Origin: CAZFBR01 sp035353495 [NCBI: uncultured bacterium]
GTDB lineage: Bacteria > DAOPZR01
NCBI GenBank assembly: GCA_964517215.1
Contig: CAZFBR010000220.1
Location: 1-5,659 of the forward strand
Reading direction: 5' to 3'
Length of the DNA stretch: 5,659 nucleotides
A program made the translations under genes and the position numbers. This document shows positions 1 to 4,704 of this stretch, piece by piece (position 1 is the stretch's first letter; the number at the start of each line of letters is the position of its first letter). The notes beneath the pieces are model-generated. The model saw nothing but the letters and a program-made list of their open reading frames with translations. It ran no database searches and had not been told where the DNA came from.

Positions 1-149
1 GTATCCTATCACCCGCGCCCGACGCCGTCAATCACCCGCCCGGCGCCCGCACAACCGCAATCGTCAGGCCGGACGCGACCGGTTTCACGCAAATCCTGCC
101 GGTGGTGGCGGCGATTTTATTCAGCGTTGGCGGCCGGCCTGCCGGAATC
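1..149. other. Non-coding stretch downstream of the leftward lipoprotein operon
   Basis: I find no gene I can support here. The plus-strand frames that stay open are rich in Arg, Pro and Ala and continue as antisense frames across the lipoprotein gene, which is typical of shadows in GC-rich DNA. On the minus strand only short frames of roughly 20-35 codons occur, without a good Shine-Dalgarno or a recognisable product. At the extreme left edge the minus strand reads AGGA (positions 7 to 4) followed by the window end, so a further leftward gene might begin just outside. That is speculation from four bases. Confidence 0.5.
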
Positions 150-161
150 CTATTCCGGCAG
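139..161 (-). other. Perfect hairpin spanning the stop codon of the LolB-like lipoprotein gene
   Basis: Positions 139-148 and 152-161 are perfect reverse complements (10-bp stem) around a 3-nt loop at 149-151. The stop codon TAG (152 to 150) lies in the loop and stem. No T-rich tract follows on either strand, so it is not a canonical intrinsic terminator. It could act as an RNA 3'-end stabiliser or a rho-assisted stop. Its position exactly at the end of the operon is suggestive only. Confidence 0.4.
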
Positions 162-914
162 CGGCGCGGCAGTAAACTGGAGCGGAATGCGCGGGGCGCT
201 CACCCGCAGGACCGGATTGAGCACCACATTGACCAGCTCGCCGTCAACCGCAATCCCGGGCGCGGCAACCGCAACACGACGCGGCAACCGGACGACGCTA
301 TCCGGTTCCGTCAGGATCAGCGCACCCGCCGTCTCTTCGCCCTGGCGAAACTCGACTTCCGTCAGGCCGCAGGCCGCGCTGGCCCGCAGACGGTAATGCC
401 GCCCGTCGGCATCTCCCCAGACCCCGACCCAGGTGTCGCCGGTGTCACGCGTCCAGGCTGCCGCCTGCACCACCGCCGTGTCCAGCAGCGGGAAGAGCCG
501 CCATAATTCCGCCCAGCCGCGATAGCGTGCAGGCAGGGTGTTGCGATTCGCCTGCACATAGCGCTGATGCGGATAATCCACCAGCGTCAGCGTATCGCCA
601 TGCATGGCCAGGGTCAGCATGGGCAGGCCCAGCGGGCCGTTCACTTCAAGCTGCACCGTATCGGGCGCCGCCACCGCCAGCGCGCCCAGCGCGGTAAACC
701 GCCGCCCGTCGGCGGTAACCCGCAGTTTCATGGTCGCGGTCAGGCTCCGCACCGCATCTGCCGTCGCCGTCAGGAACTCGCGCGGATGCGCGCCCGGGTC
801 CGGCACCGCCACCGCGGCGGTATCAGCGGCCACCGCCGCCTGCGTGGTCTGGCAACCGCCCGTCAGCAGAGCCGCCAGCAGGATTCCCAGCGCCAACCGG
901 GTCGCCCGGATCAT
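150..914 (-). CDS. LolA/LolB-like (DUF4292-type) outer-membrane lipoprotein, hypothetical
   Basis: This is a predicted exported lipoprotein of 254 residues. The N-terminus has Arg3 and Arg6, a hydrophobic stretch to about residue 17 and the lipobox LTGGC with Cys21. Thr at -3 is not the preferred residue but is tolerated. A low-complexity Ala/Val/Asp linker follows, then from about residue 45 a beta-rich domain. That domain contains the pattern of LolB-like proteins: a first strand (SLTATMKLRV, 57-66), the turn NGPLGLPMLTL (92-102) and the ending VVLNPVLRV (230-238), resembling the conserved late Asn-Pro segment. Known members of this fold bind lipid acyl chains or lipoproteins; the role here is inferred. 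The start is placed at 914 because GGAG lies 6 nt upstream and the ATG overlaps the previous stop as ATGA. An ATG at 926 lacks a ribosome site. The gene is coupled to the upstream substrate-binding protein. True LolB is only one of several possibilities. Confidence 0.72.
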   Translation of the reverse strand: MIRATRLALGILLAALLTGGCQTTQAAVAADTAAVAVPDPGAHPREFLTATADAVRSLTATMKLRVTADGRRFTALGALAVAAPDTVQLEVNGPLGLPMLTLAMHGDTLTLVDYPHQRYVQANRNTLPARYRGWAELWRLFPLLDTAVVQAAAWTRDTGDTWVGVWGDADGRHYRLRASAACGLTEVEFRQGEETAGALILTEPDSVVRLPRRVAVAAPGIAVDGELVNVVLNPVLRVSAPRIPLQFTAAPLPE

Positions 915-924
915 TGGATGCTCC
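911..924 (-). promoter_or_regulatory. ATGA start/stop overlap with Shine-Dalgarno for the LolB-like lipoprotein
   Basis: On the minus strand the stop TGA (913 to 911) of the substrate-binding protein overlaps the ATG (914 to 912) of the next gene. GGAG at 924 to 921 sits inside the upstream coding sequence, 6 nt before the ATG. This arrangement favours translational coupling and decides the start over the ATG at 926. Confidence 0.75.
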
Positions 925-2602
925 ATTCGTCGATATTATGCGCCAGCGAAAGCGGGGCGGGGCGCAGGCCCTGCACCCGGTTGCGCACGGCGTACAGGCT
1001 CTGCGGCACCACCGTGTGGATCAGGGGCAGCTGCTCTGCCGAGATCTCCTGCCAGCGGAAATAGAGCGCCTGCCGTTTGGCCGGGTCCAATTCCTTCACC
1101 GCGCGGTCGAAAATGCCGTCGATCTCCGCTTCCCACGGCGTTGCCGGCTGCGGTTCGCGCGGATACCACATGTGCAGCTGGCCGCTTGAATGCCAGACAT
1201 TGCGCCCGTTGTTCGGATCCAGCGTCCCGGTCAGCCCCATGATGCAGGCCTCCCAGCCGCGGCCTTCGTTGAGATTGTTGCACAGTGCATTGAACTGCAT
1301 CGGGGTGAAACTCACCTTGAACCCGAGCTTTTTCAGATCATCAAGGATCAGCGTGGCGATGCTGACCCGCTGGGTGCTCTCGCTGTTGGTGGTCAGCACA
1401 AATTCGACGGGATTGCCGTGCGCATCTTCGCGGATGCCGTCGCCATTGCGATCGACATACCCCGCGGCATCCAGCAGGGCTTTGGCCTTCGCCAGATCAT
1501 ACGGGTAGCGGGCGACGTTCGGGTTGTGGAAGTTGGTCAGCGCCGGGCTGACATCCGTCCATGCCGGCTGCGCCAGTCCGTGGAACACATTGCGCACGAT
1601 TGTCTCCCGGTCGATGGCATGCGCCACCGCGCGGCGGAACTGCACATCGGTAAACCATGCCCGCTTGACCGGGGTCGAGCCGCCCGGGGTCTGGTTAAAG
1701 AACAGGAACATGGTCGACAGCGTCGGGCCGGGCTGGTACATGGTGTAGCCGCCCGCCGCCGCGCCCGCCTGCAAATCGGCAAAATCCTCGCCGCGCACCG
1801 TCAGCAGGTCGAGTTCGCCCGCCTTGAACTTCAGCAGCTCCGCATTCTGGTCGGGGACCACCGTCAGCACGATGCGGTCAAGTTTGGGAAAGGTATCGCC
1901 GTTCTCACCGTTGCGCCAGTAGTACGGGTTGCGTTCGACCACCACCCGCTGCCCGGGCACCAGTTCCTTCAGCCGGAACGCACCCGCCCCGACAATCTGC
2001 TCCGGCGGCGTCCCCACCCCCCAGCTCGAGTTGAAGGTGCCCGCCGCCAGCTGCGGACCGAGGATATGCTCCGGCAGGATTTCCGTCGCGCCCGCCGACA
2101 GCAGGAACGGCGCATAGGGCGCCGGCAGGGCGAACACCACGGTCAGCGAGTCCGGGGCACTCACCAGAAACGGCTTGCCATCGACCTGCAGCACATCCCG
2201 CGAACTGGACGGGATGGCATCATTGAAAATGAGCCGATTGAAGGTGAAGACCACATCGGCACTGGTCAGCGGCTGGCCATCGCTCCATTTCAGGTTGGGG
2301 CGCAGATGAAACGTCCAGGTCGTCCCCGCCGTATCGTGTTCCCAGCGCTCCGCCAGCGCCGGTTTGATCTCCAGCGAGGGCATCGCCACCTTGGTCAGCC
2401 CCTCCATCAGCAGGTTGGTCACATCGGTGGTTGATGACTCCTTGGCAATGACCGGGTTCAGCGATTTGGGGTCGCCGGTAAGCGCCTCATACAGCACCTG
2501 CTCATGCGCCGCCGGCCGCGGCGGCGGTGCGCACGCCGCAATACCCCACAGCAGGCCAATCGCCGCCAGCAGTATCGTCCAACGCCTGATCGTCATCGTC
2601 AT
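911..2602 (-). CDS. Peptide/oligopeptide ABC transporter substrate-binding lipoprotein (SBP_bac_5 family)
   Basis: This is the extracytoplasmic solute receptor of a Dpp/Opp-type ABC importer, 563 residues, a usual length for cluster C binding proteins. The signal peptide has Arg6-Arg7, a hydrophobic core to about residue 20 and the lipobox IAAC with Cys24. The mature part opens with the family pattern LTGDPKSLNPV (41-51). It then has ALAERWEHD and the family signature region around WTFHLRPNLKWSDGQPLTS (96-114), followed by ADVVFTFNRL. Further typical pieces are GAGAFRLKE (205-213), VERNPYYWR (222-230), FRRAVAHAIDRE (322-333) and the C-terminal LPLIHTVVPQSLYAVRN (525-541). A DxNxDG loop (384-389) matches an insertion common in this family. 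The start at 2602 has a Shine-Dalgarno 8 nt upstream; an ATG at 2632 would fall inside the -10 box. No permease or ATPase gene is in the window. The ligand (dipeptide, oligopeptide, nickel, heme, sugar) cannot be read from sequence, so no symbol is given. Confidence 0.93.
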   Translation of the reverse strand: MTMTIRRWTILLAAIGLLWGIAACAPPPRPAAHEQVLYEALTGDPKSLNPVIAKESSTTDVTNLLMEGLTKVAMPSLEIKPALAERWEHDTAGTTWTFHLRPNLKWSDGQPLTSADVVFTFNRLIFNDAIPSSSRDVLQVDGKPFLVSAPDSLTVVFALPAPYAPFLLSAGATEILPEHILGPQLAAGTFNSSWGVGTPPEQIVGAGAFRLKELVPGQRVVVERNPYYWRNGENGDTFPKLDRIVLTVVPDQNAELLKFKAGELDLLTVRGEDFADLQAGAAAGGYTMYQPGPTLSTMFLFFNQTPGGSTPVKRAWFTDVQFRRAVAHAIDRETIVRNVFHGLAQPAWTDVSPALTNFHNPNVARYPYDLAKAKALLDAAGYVDRNGDGIREDAHGNPVEFVLTTNSESTQRVSIATLILDDLKKLGFKVSFTPMQFNALCNNLNEGRGWEACIMGLTGTLDPNNGRNVWHSSGQLHMWYPREPQPATPWEAEIDGIFDRAVKELDPAKRQALYFRWQEISAEQLPLIHTVVPQSLYAVRNRVQGLRPAPLSLAHNIDEWSIQ

Positions 2603-2610
2603 GGTAGTTT

Positions 2611-2617
2611 CCCCCTC
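2611..2617 (-). promoter_or_regulatory. Ribosome binding site of the substrate-binding protein
   Basis: The minus strand reads GAGGGGG (2617 to 2611), 8 nt before the ATG at 2602. No comparable site precedes the in-frame ATG at 2632, so this site fixes the start. Confidence 0.7.
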
Positions 2618-2697
2618 AAGTGAGCATAGCATATTTGCCGATAATGGGGTATGTCAACTTTTCAGCAGGATCTGTTGTCAAAGGTTATAACTCACTT
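2618..2697. repeat. Inverted repeat flanking the divergent intergenic region (mirrored leaders)
   Basis: AAGTGAG at 2618-2624 and CTCACTT at 2691-2697 are perfect 7-bp reverse complements, 66 bp apart. Each lies directly before the Shine-Dalgarno of one divergent gene. Read in its own direction, each leader therefore shows a TAT-containing hexamer, CACTT and a purine-rich ribosome site. The arms could be a shared operator or a chance match. Confidence 0.35.
2623..2657 (-). promoter_or_regulatory. Sigma70-type promoter for the substrate-binding protein operon
   Basis: On the minus strand a perfect -35 box TTGACA (2657 to 2652) is followed after 18 nt by TATGCT (2633 to 2628), which matches four of six consensus -10 bases. 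TATGCT is repeated immediately downstream (2628 to 2623, sharing one base). Transcription would begin near 2621, giving a leader of about 20 nt that contains the Shine-Dalgarno. The fit to the coding start at 2602 supports the call. I see no equally good promoter for the divergent plus-strand gene. Confidence 0.6.
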
Positions 2698-2703
2698 AGG
2701 AGG
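2698..2703 (+). promoter_or_regulatory. Perfect Shine-Dalgarno of the glycine-zipper lipoprotein
   Basis: AGGAGG ends 6 nt before the ATG at 2710. The frame is open upstream to an ATG at 2620, but that start has no ribosome site and would bury the signal peptide 30 residues inside the protein. The site therefore fixes the start at 2710. Confidence 0.85.
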
Positions 2704-2709
2704 TTGGTC

Positions 2710-3033
2710 ATGATCAGAACGACTGCAGGTATTGCTTTCATCGCGCTGGTGCTGGCTTTTGCCGCTGCCGGCTGCACCACGACTCAATCACAAACCACGA
2801 CTGGCGCAGTAATTGGGACTGCGACCGGGGCGGTCGTCGGATATCAAACCGGGGACAACAAGGAAGAGCGGCAGCGCAACGCGGTGATTGGCGGCGTGCT
2901 GGGTGGCGCGACCGGCGGCTATGTCGGCCATGAGATGTCGATGTCGCGGTTCTGCCCGACCTGCGGCCGCGAATACGGGGACGACCAGAATTTCTGCTCA
3001 GTTGACGGGGCCGCACTCAAGAATAAGCAGTAA
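2710..3033 (+). CDS. Small glycine-zipper lipoprotein with C-terminal zinc-ribbon-like motif
   Basis: The protein has 107 residues. A signal peptide with Arg3 and a hydrophobic core (6-20) ends in AAAGC, making Cys22 the likely lipidated residue; Ala at -3 is acceptable but not ideal. A glycine zipper follows: Gly at 32, 36, 40, 44 and 48, then a charged turn (49-57, DNKEERQRN), then Gly at 61/62, 65/66, 69/70 and 73. This resembles the two-helix hairpin of glycine-zipper 2TM (SlyB/OmpA-like) proteins, which insert in or pack against membranes. The C-terminus holds CPTCG (82-86) and FCSVDG (95-100), a zinc-ribbon pattern with ligands Cys82, Cys85, Cys96 and probably Asp99. The CxxCG...FCxxDG form is also seen in cytoplasmic zinc ribbons of other proteins. 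The gene is monocistronic, divergent from the substrate-binding operon and closed by a strong terminator. Function is unknown; an envelope structural or stress role is the usual inference for glycine-zipper lipoproteins. Confidence 0.85.
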   Translation: MIRTTAGIAFIALVLAFAAAGCTTTQSQTTTGAVIGTATGAVVGYQTGDNKEERQRNAVIGGVLGGATGGYVGHEMSMSRFCPTCGREYGDDQNFCSVDGAALKNKQ

Positions 3034-3038
3034 CCGGC

Positions 3039-3080
3039 AACGCCTCCCTGCCAGCAACGGCAGGGAGGCGTTTTGTTTTT
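3039..3080 (+). terminator. Strong rho-independent terminator of the glycine-zipper lipoprotein gene
   Basis: Positions 3039-3052 and 3059-3072 form a perfect 14-bp GC-rich stem with a 6-nt loop (3053-3058), starting 6 nt after the stop codon. The tract TTTTGTTTTT (3071-3080) follows. The T-tract is only on the plus-strand side, so it does not serve as an intrinsic terminator for the convergent metG transcript. Confidence 0.93.
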
Positions 3081-3115
3081 ACCGATGGTGAAGTGATTGT
3101 CCGGTTGTAGCGATA

Positions 3116-3150
3116 GCCGCGTTAAGCGCGGCCGCCGGCCAACCACCGGC
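3116..3150 (-). other. Two GC-rich hairpins just downstream of metG
   Basis: Positions 3134-3138 and 3146-3150 pair (5 bp, 7-nt loop), and 3116-3121 pairs with 3127-3132 (6 bp, 5-nt loop). They lie 11-45 nt after the metG stop in the metG direction. Neither is followed by a T-tract, so at best this is a weak or factor-dependent terminator. Confidence 0.3.
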
Positions 3151-3160
3151 AATGGCCGCC

Positions 3161-4693
3161 TCAGTTCTTCTTTTCTTCGCGAATCCGCTCGAAGAGATGC
3201 CCGCCGCCATTAACCCGGTGCACCGGCGCCAGCGGCTCTGCTGCCAGCGTCTGGCCTGGCGGCGGCGGCACTACATTCAGCATGGCAAAAATCTTCGCGC
3301 TCGTTTCCGGCAGGAACGGCGTCAGCGCATCGGCGATATGCGTGATCGTGATCAGCAGGGCGCGCATGATCCCCGCCAGCTGCGGACGCAAGGCCGGGTC
3401 CTTGGCAAGCTTGAACGGCTGCTGTTCCTGAACAAAACCGTCTGCCTCGCTGATGACCTTCCAGATTTCCTGCAGCGCCGCATCGGGCTTGCACGCCAGC
3501 ATGTACGGTTCGATCGCCGCCGGCAAGTCGCAGGCGCATTGCATCAGGGCGTCGCCGTGCGTGCCGGCTGCCCCGGCATCCACGCCGTCGGGGAAGTACT
3601 TCTGGGTCATGCTGCAGACCCGGCTGGTGAGGTTGCCGATGCCGTTGGCGAGGTCGCTGTTCAGCCGCCCGATCAGCGCGTCCTCGCTGAAATTGGCGTC
3701 GAGGCCGAAGCTCATCTCGCGCAGCACGAAATAGCGGAACGCCTCCGTCCCGTAATGGTCCTTCAGTTCCAGCGCCCCGCGCACATTGCCCAGCGACTTC
3801 GACATCTTCGTCCCGTCCACATTCCAATAGCCGTGCACGAACAGCTGCCGATACAGCGGCAGGCCGGCGGCCATGAGCATGGTCGGCCAGTAGATGGCGT
3901 GCGGCTTGACGATGTCCTTGGCGATGAGATGCCGGCAGGCCGGCCAGAACGCGGCAAATTGTTCTCCGTCGGGCCACCCGGGCGCAGACACATAATTGAG
4001 CAGCGCATCGAACCAGACATAGGTCACGAAGTTCTTATCAAACGGGAGTTCGATGCCCCACTCCAGCCGCGTCTTCGGGCGGGAAATGCACAGCTCGCCG
4101 ATATCGTCGCGCAGCATCGCCAGCACTTCATTGCGGTAGCGTTCGGGGCGGATGAAGTCCGGAAACACTTCAATATGCTTCACCAGTTGTGCCCGATACT
4201 TCTCCATGTTGAAGAAATAGTTTTCTTCCTCGATGAATTCGGGTTTCGTCTTATGGTCGGGGCAGAGTCCGTCGACCAGCTCATCCTCCTTGTAGAACCG
4301 CTCGCAGCCGAAACAGTAGAGCCCGCCGTAGGCATGCTTGCGGATATCACCGGCGTCGTAGATCTTCTGCAATATTGCCTGTACGACTTTTTTATGGCGT
4401 TCCTCCGTGGTGCGGATGAAATCGTCGTTGCTCATCCCCATCTGCTGCCAGGTGGTGCGGAACTGCCCGCTGATGTCGTCAGTGAACGCCTGCGGGGTAA
4501 TCCCCTGGGCCGCCGCCGCTTTCTGGATCTTGTCGCCATGCTCGTCGGTGCCGGTGAGAAACCATACCCGGTCACCGCGCCGGCGATGCCAGCGGGCCAG
4601 CAGGTCCGCGACGATCGTCGTATACGCATGCCCGAGATGCGGCCGCGCGTTCACATAGTAAATGGGCGTGGTGACGTAGAAGGTCTCGCTCAC
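3161..4693 (-). CDS. metG: Methionyl-tRNA synthetase, short single-zinc form
   Basis: This class I aminoacyl-tRNA synthetase attaches methionine to initiator and elongator tRNA-Met in the cytoplasm using ATP. The 510 residues begin with the typical FYVTTPIYYVNARPHLGH, where HLGH (19-22) is the HIGH motif, followed by GTDEHG (48-53). A single zinc knuckle is formed by Cys127, Cys130, Cys144 and His147, the Thermus-like one-knuckle arrangement. YVWFDALLNYVS (225-236) and KMSKS (296-300) complete the catalytic core. The anticodon-binding helical domain starts near ANGIGNLTSR (349-358). The protein stops after this domain and lacks the C-terminal EMAPII/Trbp111-like tRNA-binding domain present in many bacterial MetRS. 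The start is GTG at 4693, supported by AGGAG 6 nt upstream and by alignment of the first residues to the family. It lies 9 bp after ricT and is probably coupled to it. Confidence 0.98.
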   Translation of the reverse strand: MSETFYVTTPIYYVNARPHLGHAYTTIVADLLARWHRRRGDRVWFLTGTDEHGDKIQKAAAAQGITPQAFTDDISGQFRTTWQQMGMSNDDFIRTTEERHKKVVQAILQKIYDAGDIRKHAYGGLYCFGCERFYKEDELVDGLCPDHKTKPEFIEEENYFFNMEKYRAQLVKHIEVFPDFIRPERYRNEVLAMLRDDIGELCISRPKTRLEWGIELPFDKNFVTYVWFDALLNYVSAPGWPDGEQFAAFWPACRHLIAKDIVKPHAIYWPTMLMAAGLPLYRQLFVHGYWNVDGTKMSKSLGNVRGALELKDHYGTEAFRYFVLREMSFGLDANFSEDALIGRLNSDLANGIGNLTSRVCSMTQKYFPDGVDAGAAGTHGDALMQCACDLPAAIEPYMLACKPDAALQEIWKVISEADGFVQEQQPFKLAKDPALRPQLAGIMRALLITITHIADALTPFLPETSAKIFAMLNVVPPPPGQTLAAEPLAPVHRVNGGGHLFERIREEKKN

Positions 4694-4699
4694 GATCGT

Positions 4700-4704
4700 C
4701 TCCT
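4700..4704 (-). promoter_or_regulatory. metG Shine-Dalgarno overlapping the ricT stop codon
   Basis: The minus strand reads TAGGAG from 4705: the ricT stop TAG (4705 to 4703) supplies the first bases of AGGAG (4704 to 4700), 6 nt before the GTG of metG. Ribosomes ending ricT would cover the metG initiation site, so coupled translation is likely. Confidence 0.75.

Noticed and set aside
102-506. A plus-strand frame of 134 codons at the left end
   Set aside because: Most of it is antisense to the LolB-like lipoprotein gene, and it is Arg/Pro-rich without a ribosome site or domain.
1190-2434. A plus-strand open frame of 414 codons antisense to the substrate-binding protein
   Set aside because: It has the same shadow character: Arg/His/Gln-rich, no domain, and it lies fully inside a clear family member on the other strand.
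2603-2632. An upstream start of the substrate-binding protein at ATG 2632
   Set aside because: That ATG lies within the predicted -10 box and has no Shine-Dalgarno, and the extra ten residues would precede an already complete signal peptide.
2640-2691. A plus-strand promoter using GATAAT (2640-2645) or TATAAC (2686-2691) as the -10 box
   Set aside because: Neither has a convincing -35 box at 16-18 bp. The second would start transcription at the Shine-Dalgarno itself. I leave the promoter of the plus-strand gene unassigned.
2620-2709. An N-terminal extension of the glycine-zipper lipoprotein starting at ATG 2620
   Set aside because: It has no ribosome site and would displace the signal peptide from the N-terminus. 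The perfect AGGAGG before 2710 marks the real start.
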